Positions 52,344 to 61,577 of a stretch of 64,000 nt of DNA are shown one piece after another; the first letter of the stretch is position 1, and each line of letters starts with the position of its first letter. The translations under genes and the position numbers were made by a program. Under the pieces are notes generated by a model that was not told the origin of the DNA, ran no database searches, and saw only the letters and a program-made list of their open reading frames with translations. Origin of the DNA: Candidatus Aquiluna sp. UB-MaderosW2red (GTDB lineage Bacteria; Actinomycetota; Actinomycetes; Actinomycetales; Microbacteriaceae); assembly GCF_900100865.1 (NCBI RefSeq), contig NZ_LT627734.1:62001-126000 (forward strand), given 5' to 3'.

Positions 52344-53264
52344 ATGTCTTATTGGTGGGTAAACCAAAAACAGACTCACCGGCAAGAGATTGCCGGTGGC
52401 TTTATGTGGTCACCAAAGAAGAATGCAGATGGTGGCAAGAACCCCTATTACGACTTTATGACCCAAATTCAGCCAGGTGACATTGTTTTTTCATTTGCCA
52501 ATGCCGACATAATCGCAATCGGTGTTGCAACATCGATTGCCTACACAGCCAATAAGCCAACAGACTTTGGTAATGCTGGAGCAACCTGGTCCCAGGATGG
52601 CTGGGCGGTGGATGTTGATTTTCAAAGAGCAGAAAGCCCAATCACTCCGAAGCTCCACATGAATCTAATTGCCCCACTACTTCCCGAGAAGTACTCGCCG
52701 ATTCGGGCCAATGGAAACGGCAATCAGGTCTACCTGACTTCAATCTCAGCTGAACTTGGTTCGCTCTTGCTTGGCCTACTGGGTTCCCCAGAACTGAATT
52801 CTGAAGTTACAAACCTTGAAGATTTGGCATTCGACGAGCAAGAGCAACTCATAATCCAAGACAGCATGCTGGATCAAACAATGAAGGCCTCTTTAGTTCT
52901 TGCAAGACGAGGTCAAGGAAAGTTCAGAAAGCGAGTTGAGTTCTTCGAAGGAAGCTGCCGAGTGACTGGGGTCACTTCATCAAAACTTCTAATCGCCAGC
53001 CATATTAAACCCTGGGCAACCTCTTCAAACGAAGAAAGGCTTAATGGGCACAACGGCCTATTCCTCTCCCCTCACATAGACAAACTTTTTGACTCAGGAC
53101 TGATGTCCTTTGAAGACAGCGGGGAAATGCTCTTCTCTGACACTTTAGATGTCGATGTACTAACCCGCTGGAAGATTGACCCAACTAAGAAGGTAAAGAA
53201 GTTCGGTCAGGACCAGGCTTACTTCCTGGAGCATCACAGGGAATCAGTGTTTCAGCAGAGCTGA
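52344..53264 (+). CDS. EVE-like domain fused to HNH endonuclease
   Basis: The 306-residue protein has an N-terminal EVE/PUA-like module (residues 1-125; SYWWVNQKQTHRQEIAGGF, then MTQIQPGDIVFSFANADIIA). The C-terminal HNH_2 nuclease includes CRVTGVTSSKLLIASHIKPW near residue 207 and LNGHNGLFLSPHIDKLFDSG near 233. EVE domains recognise modified cytosines, and EVE-HNH proteins are thought to be modification-dependent restriction enzymes. All nuclease residues look intact. The dead cytosine methyltransferase 1.5 kb away and a decayed gene just downstream suggest the remains of a restriction island. Confidence 0.85.
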   Translation: MSYWWVNQKQTHRQEIAGGFMWSPKKNADGGKNPYYDFMTQIQPGDIVFSFANADIIAIGVATSIAYTANKPTDFGNAGATWSQDGWAVDVDFQRAESPITPKLHMNLIAPLLPEKYSPIRANGNGNQVYLTSISAELGSLLLGLLGSPELNSEVTNLEDLAFDEQEQLIIQDSMLDQTMKASLVLARRGQGKFRKRVEFFEGSCRVTGVTSSKLLIASHIKPWATSSNEERLNGHNGLFLSPHIDKLFDSGLMSFEDSGEMLFSDTLDVDVLTRWKIDPTKKVKKFGQDQAYFLEHHRESVFQQS

Positions 53265-53281
53265 AAACGAAGGGAATTACC

Positions 53282-53780
53282 ATGCCTCACAAGAATGACA
53301 CTTAGCTAACCGGTGCTGCCGGAGAGCACCTGGTCCTTTCCAGACTGCTCTCTCGCGGTGCTTTAGCTGCACAAGCACCCAGAGGCGCTCGAAGGGCCGA
53401 ACATATTCGTTATCTTTCTTGACGATCGCGGACCATGCTTTCTGCAGGTCAAATCAAGAGCAGGCCGGGGGAGTTCTCGGTTGGCATATGCAAGAAAAAC
53501 ACGAAAGCAGACGGAATCAGATTTGTTTTTTGTTTTGTAGATTTTGAACCAGATCAGCCGAGAGCTTTTGTTATGCCCGCCTCGATTGCCGCTGAAGCAA
53601 TAAGGCTGGACCATTCAACATGGCGTGCAACTCCAGGGAAAAGCGGCCAGGCCCACAACGAGACCAAATTTCCGAAGACTGAGGAACGACTCTCTAGGAA
53701 AACCAGAGAACTGGCTGGATGAGTATCTTGAGAGATGGGGGCTTATAGACGCCGCTGGCGGAGTCCGACTGATCTCATAA
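53282..53780 (+). pseudogene. Decayed restriction-associated hypothetical gene
   Basis: The frame begins MPHKNDT at 53282, then a TAG, then LTGAAGEHLVLSRLLSRGAL. Further on FLQVKSRAG, SDLFFVFVDFEPDQPRAFVM-like text and DHSTWRATPGKSGQAHN appear in other frames, and the tail reads NWLDEYLERWGLIDAAGG to a TAA at 53780. One nonsense codon and at least two frame changes show it is dead. The GE...QVKSR arrangement resembles a PDDEXK-like nuclease fold; that assignment is tentative. Confidence 0.7.
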
Positions 53781-54144
53781 CATTCTGTTCCTTAGTTATC
53801 TGTCAGTCGATATGCTTCCCTTGGTTTTGCATTTCCAGCGCAGTATTTCAATTAGAGAGCCCTTGCCTTGCAGTTCAACCACGTGCTGTCCAGTCTTAGC
53901 ATTGAACGGAATCAAGTTTCATCTTTGAGGAATCCCTTTGGGCTGTTACGAATTTTTCTCTCGTCCCGGCTTTTAGAAATACAGCTCCATTGGCGGCTAT
54001 CTTGGAAGATATTTCTCCAAAGATTTTAGCGGCACCGTCTAAATTTGAAGAAAGCGATAGGGATGAGCAATAGTCAACAGTGATAAAGGTTCACTCACGG
54101 GGATCTAGCCAGGGAGATTCACCTCTAAACTCTCGGACCCTTTG
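53781..54144. other. Intergenic, 364 bp, no gene recognised
   Basis: No coding sequence, RNA gene or repeat could be supported. This is the border between the decayed restriction region and the catabolic island. Confidence 0.4.
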
Positions 54145-54966
54145 CTACCCTTGAAGTCTTAGCCGGAGTGCCTTTACGGCCGACATTAATTCAGCAACCC
54201 TCGCCCGGTCCACCTCGTTCTTGAACGCCCCATCTTTTTTGAAAAATGTACCTACCACAGCAGCATCAGCGACACTCAACTGCTCAGCGGCGTTATCCGC
54301 CCGCATCCCGGTATTCACGATTACTGGCACATTCGCCGCCGCGTTCTTAACTTTTATGAGCACTTGACTGTCGGTTGATGAGCCGGCTGTCAGACCGGAA
54401 ACACACAAAGCGTCGGGCAGAGTTGCAAATACAGTAGTCTTCGTCACTTGTTCGATGTCTCTGTGCGCCAGATAGGTAGCAGATTCTGGAACAATATTGA
54501 ATAACAGCTTGACATCTCCTGCTCCAATCCGTGATCGGTGACGGGCTGCTTGCCCAACATTGGTGTTCCACAGACCAAAATCGCTGGCATAAACTCCCGT
54601 GAAGATTTCTCGAACAAATTTTGCTCCTGAAGCTGCAGCGAGGTCAATTGATGCCACCCCGTCCCACAGAACGTTCACTCCAAAGGGAACTTGGATCTCC
54701 CTCGATAGCTGCCCAATCACATTCGCCATTGCTATGGCAGTGATGGGTTCCGTCTTGGTCAAATACGGAAGGCTGAACTCGTTTGAAAACATCACGCCAT
54801 CGACCCCGCCAGACTGAAGGGCCTCAAGCTCTCGGGCCGCTCGTGAAATCACTGCAGCCATGCCGGCTGTTTGATCAAATCCTGGATCTCCAGGAAGCGC
54901 CGAAAGATGAAGCATCGCAATAACAGGTTTTTTGACACTGAACATGTCGTCTAGCCAGGTGTTCAT
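54145..54966 (-). CDS. BtpA/SgcQ-family TIM-barrel protein
   Basis: The 273-residue protein matches the BtpA/SgcQ family: VIAMLHLSALPGDPGFD near residue 15, GGVDGVMFSNEFSLPYL near 51, VPFGVNVLWDGVASIDLAAA near 90 and VPVIVNTGMRADNA near 208. BtpA was linked to photosystem I in cyanobacteria; SgcQ-type members occur in carbohydrate operons and probably act as aldolase-like barrels. The start ATG 54966 follows AAGGAGC; an earlier ATG at 54996 lacks one. It diverges from the DeoR regulator and probably belongs to the same pathway as the kinase and dehydrogenase. Confidence 0.87.
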   Translation of the reverse strand: MNTWLDDMFSVKKPVIAMLHLSALPGDPGFDQTAGMAAVISRAARELEALQSGGVDGVMFSNEFSLPYLTKTEPITAIAMANVIGQLSREIQVPFGVNVLWDGVASIDLAAASGAKFVREIFTGVYASDFGLWNTNVGQAARHRSRIGAGDVKLLFNIVPESATYLAHRDIEQVTKTTVFATLPDALCVSGLTAGSSTDSQVLIKVKNAAANVPVIVNTGMRADNAAEQLSVADAAVVGTFFKKDGAFKNEVDRARVAELMSAVKALRLRLQG

Positions 54967-55051
54967 GGGCTGCTCCTTCGGGGTTTTGGACCGCATGTTT
55001 CACACGATACGTTAAATAGTCTCATAGATAATGCCGATTTACGTAATCTTT

Positions 55052-55075
55052 ACACAAATGTAATGCATTTTGTGT
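55052..55075. promoter_or_regulatory. Inverted repeat, candidate DeoR operator
   Basis: ACACAAA (55052-55058) and TTTGTGT (55069-55075) are perfect 7-bp arms with a 10-bp spacer, in the 142-bp gap between the divergent btpA-like and deoR-like genes. Regulators of the DeoR family use such sites; the assignment rests on position. Confidence 0.55.
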
Positions 55076-55108
55076 GATTTTTTCAAATAATTCGGCTAGT
55101 TTGTTCAC

Positions 55109-55897
55109 ATGGATGTTAAAGAGCGCAGAAAATTTATCGCCGAGCAAGTCGCAACTCTTGGTGAAGTGGAGTTTGCCCAACTTGCTGAAATTTGTGACGT
55201 CTCGGAAATGACCATTCGCCGAGATATTGAGACGTTGGAACAAGCAGGAGCCCTTCGGCGAGTGGTGGGAGGAGCCATTGCCGTCGGCGGAACAGCGCAA
55301 GAGCCCCCGTTCCAATCCCGTGCTTCTATTGCGGCGAAAGAAAAAGAACATATCGCCCGTGCCGTCGTGGACTTGCTTTCTTCCGGGGAGACGGTCATCT
55401 TAGATAGTGGGAGCACTGTGCTGAGCGTAGCGCGGGAAATTCGTCGTCGAGCAATCACCTTGACCGTCATTACACCCAGCGTCCTTGTCGCACTTGAGCT
55501 GTCCGATTGTGATGCGATCGATGTCCACCTTCTCGGCGGCTTGCTTCGACCAGGCGAACTAAGCCTCATTGGTCCCGACACCGTCGAGCAACTAAATCAA
55601 TTCAATTGCGACACTGCGGTGCTTGGGGTTGCTGGTGTAGATCTTGCAGGGGGCATCTCGGACTATCACCGTGACGAAGCGTATGTGAAAAAAGCCGCGA
55701 TACGTGCTGCTCGAAGGACGATTGTCGCAGCTGATCACTCGAAACTTGGCCGCTCGTCGTTGATCAAAATCGCGGGACTCGAGGAGATCTCGGTGATCGT
55801 GACCGATGGAAGCCTCCTGCACCCCACTCTTGTAGAGGCTCAGGCACGCGGAGTCTCGGTCACCGCAGTGCAGCCGAAAGAAGAAGTATCGCCATGA
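55109..55897 (+). CDS. DeoR-family transcriptional regulator
   Basis: The 262-residue protein has a DeoR helix-turn-helix (residues 5-60; FAQLAEICDVSEMTIRRDIE, then LRRVVGGA) and a phosphosugar-sensing domain (ILDSGSTVLSVAREI near 92, GVAGVDLAGGISDYH near 172, VAADHSKLGRSSL near 210). Such regulators respond to phosphorylated sugar intermediates, which fits the FGGY kinase gene that overlaps its end by 4 nt. Confidence 0.93.
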   Translation: MDVKERRKFIAEQVATLGEVEFAQLAEICDVSEMTIRRDIETLEQAGALRRVVGGAIAVGGTAQEPPFQSRASIAAKEKEHIARAVVDLLSSGETVILDSGSTVLSVAREIRRRAITLTVITPSVLVALELSDCDAIDVHLLGGLLRPGELSLIGPDTVEQLNQFNCDTAVLGVAGVDLAGGISDYHRDEAYVKKAAIRAARRTIVAADHSKLGRSSLIKIAGLEEISVIVTDGSLLHPTLVEAQARGVSVTAVQPKEEVSP

Positions 55898-57378
55898 CAC
55901 AGTTCACAATCGGAATCGACATTGGAACCACAGGAACCAAGTCCATACTTTTTGAGGCGGGCAAGGGGGTCGTGGCCACGGCAAATGCCGACACCACGTT
56001 GCACTCACCACAGGCTGGGTGGGCTGAGGCCGATACTGCTCAATGGCTTAGCAACGTCTACTCCAGCGTCCGCGAACTACTGGAGACAACCGGATGCGAC
56101 CCTCGGCAGGTTCTTGGCATATCCACCACTGGGATGGTTCCTGCGGTCGTGCTTATAGATGAGACCGGTTCCCCGCTTTCTCGTGCAGTGCTCCAAAACG
56201 ATGCCCGAGCAATTGTTGAAATAGCAGCCGTGGCAGCAGAGTTGCAGAGCCTGGATGTTGTGGAGGAAACCGGATCACCGCTTAGCCAGCAGTCGCTTGC
56301 TCCGACACTTCGTTGGTTTCAGCAGCACGAGCCAGACATTTGGTCCCGGACCAAAAAAGTCCTCGGCAGTTACGACTGGGTCCTGATGGCACTCGGTGCA
56401 GAGGTCCACGTGGAAAGAAACTGGGCGCTCGAATCCGGGCTCTTCCACATAGATGGCCGTATTCACGAGGACATACTCGCCGCCGCACGGATCCAGCCTT
56501 CGTTGTTGCCACCGGTGGTGTCCGCCGGAGAAGTGGTAGGAGCTTTGAGCGAGGAAAGTGCTGAGGCGATGGGACTTTTGCCGGGAACCCCGCTCATCGT
56601 GGGTGGAGCAGATCACGTCCTATCGGCCTATAGCGCGGGGGTATCTCAAGAGGGTGACTGGCTCGTGAAGTTGGGTGGGGCGGGAGACATTCTCGTCGCC
56701 ACTAATAAGCCTCTGGTCGACAAGCGCCTTTACCTCGATGCCCACCCTATTGAGGGCACGTGGCTCCCCAACGGGTGCATGGCGACCAGCGGTAGCTTGC
56801 TCCGCTGGTTTCAAGAACTTACCCAGATTGAGGATTTAGCTCGGATGGACGATGAAGCTGAGGCCTGCCTGCCCGCGGAGGTTTTATGTTTGCCGTACTT
56901 TTTGGGGGAAAAGAGTCCCCTACATGACCCGGATTTGCGAGGTGTGTTCTTTGGAATGCACCTGGGCACGACTCGAGCGGAGATGTATCGATCGGTGCTA
57001 GAGGCGATTGCTTTTGGCTTCCGCCACCACGTCGAGGTGCTCAAGGAACGTGGCATTCGATTTGACCGAGCGATGGTCACCAACGGTGGAAGTAAGTCAA
57101 CGCTCTGGAAGCAGATCCACGCCGACATTTTAGGCGTTGAAATGCATCCAGTCATCGATCACCCCGGGGCATCCCTTGGGGCAGCAGTGATTGCTGGTGT
57201 GGGAGTAGGAGTGCTTGACTCACTCGCATCCATTAGAAATTACGTACGCCTCGGAGACGCTATCCATCCGAACTTGAACAAAACCGCCATCTACAACGTG
57301 GCCTATGCGCAGTGGCGAGAGCTTGCCACTGTCACCACACCCGTTGCACATCAGTTATCAGAAAGGACGAGGCGATGA
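55894..57378 (+). CDS. FGGY-family carbohydrate kinase
   Basis: The 494-residue protein is a sugar kinase of the FGGY type: TIGIDIGTTGTKSILFEAG near residue 4 (phosphate 1), LGISTTGMVPAVVLID near 73, GGADHVLSAYSAGV near 236 and VTNGGSKSTLWKQIHADILG near 396 with the FGGY C-terminal block. It phosphorylates a sugar or polyol such as xylulose, gluconate or erythritol; which cannot be told. It is coupled by 4-nt overlaps to the regulator before and the dehydrogenase after. Confidence 0.93.
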   Translation: MTQFTIGIDIGTTGTKSILFEAGKGVVATANADTTLHSPQAGWAEADTAQWLSNVYSSVRELLETTGCDPRQVLGISTTGMVPAVVLIDETGSPLSRAVLQNDARAIVEIAAVAAELQSLDVVEETGSPLSQQSLAPTLRWFQQHEPDIWSRTKKVLGSYDWVLMALGAEVHVERNWALESGLFHIDGRIHEDILAAARIQPSLLPPVVSAGEVVGALSEESAEAMGLLPGTPLIVGGADHVLSAYSAGVSQEGDWLVKLGGAGDILVATNKPLVDKRLYLDAHPIEGTWLPNGCMATSGSLLRWFQELTQIEDLARMDDEAEACLPAEVLCLPYFLGEKSPLHDPDLRGVFFGMHLGTTRAEMYRSVLEAIAFGFRHHVEVLKERGIRFDRAMVTNGGSKSTLWKQIHADILGVEMHPVIDHPGASLGAAVIAGVGVGVLDSLASIRNYVRLGDAIHPNLNKTAIYNVAYAQWRELATVTTPVAHQLSERTRR

Positions 57379-58139
57379 CAAAGACAGTAGTAGTAACCGG
57401 AGGAGGGTCCGGTATCGGGCGCGCAATTTGCCAAGAACTCGCGGCTCTTGATTGGCGAGTTATTGTCACCGACATCCGACTCGACGCGGCTGATGAAACC
57501 AAGCTGCTGCTAGCCGGGGATGGGCATGAAGCCCATGGTTTTGACGTGACAGATCACACTGCCGCACACCTGCTGGCCACTGACATATCATCGCGCCATG
57601 GGCTAGACGCCTGGGTGAATAATGCCGGGGTGTCTCGAATGCGTCGTTTTGTGGACATCACTGAATCTGAGTACGACATCACGCTATCCGTCAACCTCAA
57701 AGGGGTCTTCGTCTGCGGCCAAGCCGCTGCCAAGGCCATGATCCAGCAAGGCCGTGGTGGGAAAATCGTGAACACCGCATCGATGGCCGGCAAACAGGGT
57801 GGGGTCCCTTTTCTCACCGACTACGTAGCCTCCAAGTTCGGTGTGATTGGGCTTACTCAGGCAATGGCGTTTGAACTATCGGAACACCGAATTAACGTCA
57901 ATTCAGTCTGCCCAGGGTTTGTTGCTACTCCCATGCAAGACCGAGAACTGGCATGGGAAGCGGAACTCAAAGGCAGCACCGTGGAGGAGGTACGCGCCTC
58001 ATGGATAGCCGACACCCCCCTTGGTCGATTGCAAGAACCAGGCGATGTCGCCAATGTGGTTGGTTTCCTCATTAGCAACAAGTCAGATTTCCTCACCGGT
58101 GAATCCATTTCCGCAAATGGAGGCGCATACATGGATTGA
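57375..58139 (+). CDS. Short-chain dehydrogenase/reductase
   Basis: The 254-residue enzyme has the classical SDR pattern: VVVTGGGSGIGRAI near residue 4 (nucleotide-binding), NNAGVS near 86, and the catalytic Tyr and Lys in LTDYVASKFG near 148, with NVNSVCPGFVATPM near 175. It oxidises a hydroxyl of a sugar, polyol or hydroxy acid. The start ATG 57375 overlaps the kinase stop, although the frame opens earlier. It probably provides or uses the keto sugar acted on by the kinase. Confidence 0.93.
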   Translation: MTKTVVVTGGGSGIGRAICQELAALDWRVIVTDIRLDAADETKLLLAGDGHEAHGFDVTDHTAAHLLATDISSRHGLDAWVNNAGVSRMRRFVDITESEYDITLSVNLKGVFVCGQAAAKAMIQQGRGGKIVNTASMAGKQGGVPFLTDYVASKFGVIGLTQAMAFELSEHRINVNSVCPGFVATPMQDRELAWEAELKGSTVEEVRASWIADTPLGRLQEPGDVANVVGFLISNKSDFLTGESISANGGAYMD

Positions 58140-58202
58140 TCCCCGAGAGGGAACCCGCCCGCAAAAGTGGAGTGGGAATCGCAACGAGAATATGGAGAGA
58201 TG

Positions 58203-59084
58203 ATGTCTGGAATGACTTTATCAAGGAAGATAAGGTTCCTGGTTTTACTGGGGGCCGCAACATTCACACTGGCCGCCTGTGCGACACCTTCTGAGCAAGC
58301 AACTACTGGAGGAACTCCGGAAACCGAACAGACAGAAGAGGCTGTCTCTGAGGTTTCAGTTCCGGCATACCTTGCCTCAGCGGGTGAGATTAAGTACTGC
58401 GCAACGCTTGACAACCCACCTCGCGGATCCCTTGACGAGGGCTCACGACCGGTTGGATTCGAAGTGGAGCTCGGTAAAGAGATGGCCGCACTGATGGGCC
58501 TCCGGGTCGAATGGGTGCAGCTGAAGTTTGACGGCATCATTGCCGCCTTACAGGCAAACCAGTGTGATGTTATTGTTCAGGAGCTCTTCATCCGTGAGGC
58601 GCGGCTTGAGATAATCGACATGATTCCCTTCTCGAACACCGGACAGCGACTCGTTATGGTCCCAGGTACTGCAGTTCCGGGAGACACACTCGCAGGTCTC
58701 GGTGGGGTCACTATTGCCGTTCCTAATGGAACAAGCATCGCGGGCCTGATCGAAGAAGCTAATGCGGCACTCGCAGCCGAGGGAAGTGAGCTGATTAATG
58801 TGCAGGTACTACCCACGACAACCGATACGTTCGCAGCTCTCGATGCCGGGACAGTCGACGTTGTGGCAACTACCACCACGGCTGCTGCTTACTACGTCGG
58901 ACTTAACCCCGACAAATTCGAGTTCCTTGGAGCTGCATTCGGTCTGATACAGACTGGTTTTGGCATCAATAAGGATAACCCTGAGCTAACTGCAGCTATC
59001 GAAGAGGCCTTCAACATTCTTGTTGAAAACGGAACCTACGACAGGCTGATTGCCGAGTTCAACTTGGAAGGGTCAGAGCTGTAA
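58203..59084 (+). CDS. Polar amino-acid-type ABC substrate-binding lipoprotein
   Basis: A family 3 solute-binding protein of about 293 residues with a lipoprotein signal (basic start, hydrophobic stretch, lipobox LAAC) and a Glu/Thr-rich linker. The mature part has IKYCATLDNPPRGS, GFEVELGKEMAALMGL and DVIVQELFIREARLEI, the usual ligand-domain blocks. Starts at 58200, 58203 and 58212 are possible; 58203 has the best spacing to GGAGAG. It is followed directly by two permease genes and an ATPase, so it feeds that transporter. Confidence 0.92.
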   Translation: MSGMTLSRKIRFLVLLGAATFTLAACATPSEQATTGGTPETEQTEEAVSEVSVPAYLASAGEIKYCATLDNPPRGSLDEGSRPVGFEVELGKEMAALMGLRVEWVQLKFDGIIAALQANQCDVIVQELFIREARLEIIDMIPFSNTGQRLVMVPGTAVPGDTLAGLGGVTIAVPNGTSIAGLIEEANAALAAEGSELINVQVLPTTTDTFAALDAGTVDVVATTTTAAAYYVGLNPDKFEFLGAAFGLIQTGFGINKDNPELTAAIEEAFNILVENGTYDRLIAEFNLEGSEL

Positions 59085-59903
59085 ATGTCCTTCGATTGGT
59101 CATTCTTTATTGAGAAGCTATTTTTCCCCAACGAATTTTATCTTTGGGGTCTGTTTAGAACCCTCACGATCGCAGTGCTTGCTCAATTGATGGGCATTGC
59201 GATCGGGCTGGTGGTGGGTTACGGACGACTGTCTCGATTTTCAGTAGTCCGGGCACTTAGCGGTTTTTACGTTTGGTTCATGCGTGGAATTCCCGTTTTA
59301 GTGTTACTCGTTCTTCTTTTTTCTGGATTGGCCGCAGCTGGATTCACAAGATTCCAAGATATCGAATTTGGTTTCCTAAACATTCCAGCCAATTATCAGG
59401 CTGCCGTAGTAGGCCTCGGAATCCATTCCGGGGCCTACATGGCAGAGATAATCAGAAACGGAATCCAGTCTGTCCTGCCGGGGCAAATCGAAGCGGCTAA
59501 GGCTTTAGGTTTCACCCCGGGTCAAATTGCTCGACGGGTTGTGATTGCTCAAGCCACACGCGTAATCGTTCCACCGACGGGAAATGAGTTCAATGGCCTC
59601 ATCAAGACCACATCTTTGGTCAGCGTGATTGGTGTGCAAGAGATTTTCCTCATTAGTCAGAGCGTGGCGTCCACAACCTTCAAAGTGTTCGAAATGATGA
59701 TTGTCGTCTCCATCTCTTACATCGTGCTGACGGGGCTCTGGACGGTGATTCAAGGTGTGCTCGAGATAAAGATCCGCGCCTTTCAGTCGGATACTCCAGC
59801 TTTCACATGGCGAGCCTCCATCAAACAGTACCTTCACCACACAACAAATGATCGCCTGCTCACTCAAGAGGGCCGTCAGTCCACCGAGTTGGGTCGACGA
59901 TGA
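59085..59903 (+). CDS. Amino-acid ABC transporter permease (HisM/GlnP type), copy 1
   Basis: The 272-residue membrane protein has the GlnP-type N-terminal region LWGLFRTLTIAVLAQLMGIA and the EAA loop QIEAAKALGFTPGQIARRVV near residue 137. It is a close paralogue of the next permease; both begin MSFDW and share the loop. It starts directly after the binding protein stop. A 113-bp gap separates it from copy 2. The products probably form a heterodimeric channel. Confidence 0.93.
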   Translation: MSFDWSFFIEKLFFPNEFYLWGLFRTLTIAVLAQLMGIAIGLVVGYGRLSRFSVVRALSGFYVWFMRGIPVLVLLVLLFSGLAAAGFTRFQDIEFGFLNIPANYQAAVVGLGIHSGAYMAEIIRNGIQSVLPGQIEAAKALGFTPGQIARRVVIAQATRVIVPPTGNEFNGLIKTTSLVSVIGVQEIFLISQSVASTTFKVFEMMIVVSISYIVLTGLWTVIQGVLEIKIRAFQSDTPAFTWRASIKQYLHHTTNDRLLTQEGRQSTELGRR

Positions 59904-60016
59904 AGCCTGCGCCATTCATTCTCCGCTATGAGGCCCTTAAGGGGCTAAGCGACATCCCCGTCGACTCGGCCCAAATGACTAACTTCAGCTCGCACAAAGA
60001 GGGGGCGGGAAGGTAA

Positions 60017-60814
60017 ATGTCTTTCGATTGGACTTTCTTTTTTGACAAACTGTTCTTCCCAGAAGAGGAATACCTTTGGGGGCTTTTTCGAACGATGACA
60101 ATCGCAATCTTCGCCATGCTTCTTGGCACTGCTATAGGTTTCATCGTGGGCTTCGGTAGACTCTCCAAAATTGCGATCATCAGGTCCCTGGCTGGCCTAT
60201 ACGTCTGGATCATCCGGGGGATACCGCCTCTGGTTATCCTGGTGCTGATATTTGTGGGCGCAGCAGCAGCAGGCCTCCCCCGCTTCGAGGAATTTTCGCT
60301 AGGCTCACTGGACGTCGCTGGTAACTATCAAGCTGCCGTAATCGGTCTGGCTATCCATACCGGGGCATACATGGCAGAGATCATCAGAAACGGGATTCAA
60401 TCTGTCCTTCCCGGACAGATTGAGGCCGCTAAGGCATTAGGGATGAGCCCAAGTGAAATTGCCCGTCGGATAGTGGTACCCCAGGCGACAAGGGTAATTA
60501 TTCCACCAGCAGGAAATGAGTTCAACGTTCTCATCAAGCTGACATCACTGGTAAGTGTTATTGGAGTGCAGGAGATATTCCTAATTTCTCAGAGTGTCGC
60601 CTCAAACACCTTCCGAGTATTCGAAATGATGATTATTGTATCCATTTCCTACCTGGTCCTCACAGGCTTTTGGTCAGTAGTTCAAGGCGTCGTTGAGATC
60701 AAAATCCGCGCCTTCGAAGCTCCGATACCCGCATACACCTGGAGGCAAGCAATCTCGCACTTTTTCAAAAAACCTGGCATCCCCGACCGGAAAGTGGTGA
60801 CAACTCGTGCCTAG
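60017..60814 (+). CDS. Amino-acid ABC transporter permease (HisM/GlnP type), copy 2
   Basis: A 265-residue paralogue of the upstream permease: MSFDWTFFFDKLFFPEEEYL at the start and QIEAAKALGMSPSEIARRIV in the EAA loop near 137. The similarity over the whole length suggests tandem duplication, since most such transporters carry more distantly related permease pairs. GGGGCGGGAAGG lies before the ATG. Its end overlaps the ATPase gene by 8 nt. Confidence 0.93.
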   Translation: MSFDWTFFFDKLFFPEEEYLWGLFRTMTIAIFAMLLGTAIGFIVGFGRLSKIAIIRSLAGLYVWIIRGIPPLVILVLIFVGAAAAGLPRFEEFSLGSLDVAGNYQAAVIGLAIHTGAYMAEIIRNGIQSVLPGQIEAAKALGMSPSEIARRIVVPQATRVIIPPAGNEFNVLIKLTSLVSVIGVQEIFLISQSVASNTFRVFEMMIIVSISYLVLTGFWSVVQGVVEIKIRAFEAPIPAYTWRQAISHFFKKPGIPDRKVVTTRA

Positions 60815-61574
60815 CAAACCCATAATCCAAGCCCAAAATATCCAGAAATGGTACGGCGACCTCCATGTCTTGAAAGGGGTCAACCTAGAAGTTAGTGAGG
60901 GCGAGGTCCTTTGCATCATTGGCCCGAGCGGTTCAGGTAAATCAACCTTCCTGCGTTGCATTAATCAGCTGGAGGAATATCAGGAAGGCTCGTTATTCGT
61001 GGGCGGCGAACTGATTGGCTTTCGGGATGTTTCCGGGAAAAGGGTCGCCCTCAAGGAATCGGACAAGACCCGTCAACGGCGAAAGTTGGGGATGGTCTTC
61101 CAGGGGTTCAACCTTTTTTGGCATAAGACTGTGATGGAGAACATGATTGAGGCTCCGATGCTCGTTCTGGGTGAACCCGAGGAAAAAGCCCGCCAAACTG
61201 CAACATCGCTATTGGCACGCGTGGGACTCTCGGGCAAGGAGAACGTGTTCCCTGGGAAACTTTCCGGAGGTCAGCAACAACGTGCTGCTATCGCACGAGC
61301 CTTAGCGATGAGTCCCGAGGTAATGCTTTTTGATGAGCCAACGAGTGCAATCGATCCTGAGACGACCGGTGAGGTACTCGAAGTGATGACCGAGCTAGCT
61401 AAATCAGGTATGACCATGATTGTCGTTACTCATGAGATGGGGTTTGCAAAGAGAGTTGGCGATCGTGCAGTCATGATGGAAGACGGTTTGGTGAAATATG
61501 AGGCGCCAACATCGGAGTTTTTTGATCGATCCCGAAACGCGCGGCTCGACGCCTTTCTTGCGAGCATGGAGTAA
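60807..61574 (+). CDS. Amino-acid ABC transporter ATP-binding protein (GlnQ type)
   Basis: The 255-residue ATPase has Walker A GPSGSGKSTFLRC near residue 38, the Q-loop in MVFQGFNLFWHKTVMEN near 97, signature KLSGGQQQRAAIARAL near 151, Walker B VMLFDEPTS near 171 and the switch His in VVTHEMGFAKRV near 205. It powers the transporter with the two permeases. The start is GTG 60807. Confidence 0.96.
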   Translation: MPSKPIIQAQNIQKWYGDLHVLKGVNLEVSEGEVLCIIGPSGSGKSTFLRCINQLEEYQEGSLFVGGELIGFRDVSGKRVALKESDKTRQRRKLGMVFQGFNLFWHKTVMENMIEAPMLVLGEPEEKARQTATSLLARVGLSGKENVFPGKLSGGQQQRAAIARALAMSPEVMLFDEPTSAIDPETTGEVLEVMTELAKSGMTMIVVTHEMGFAKRVGDRAVMMEDGLVKYEAPTSEFFDRSRNARLDAFLASME

Positions 61575-61577
61575 ATT

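Noticed and set aside
54997-55108. Attachment site or mobile-element border at the start of the catabolic island
   Set aside because: No integrase, tRNA gene or terminal repeats could be found at either end; the short inverted repeat is better read as a regulator site.
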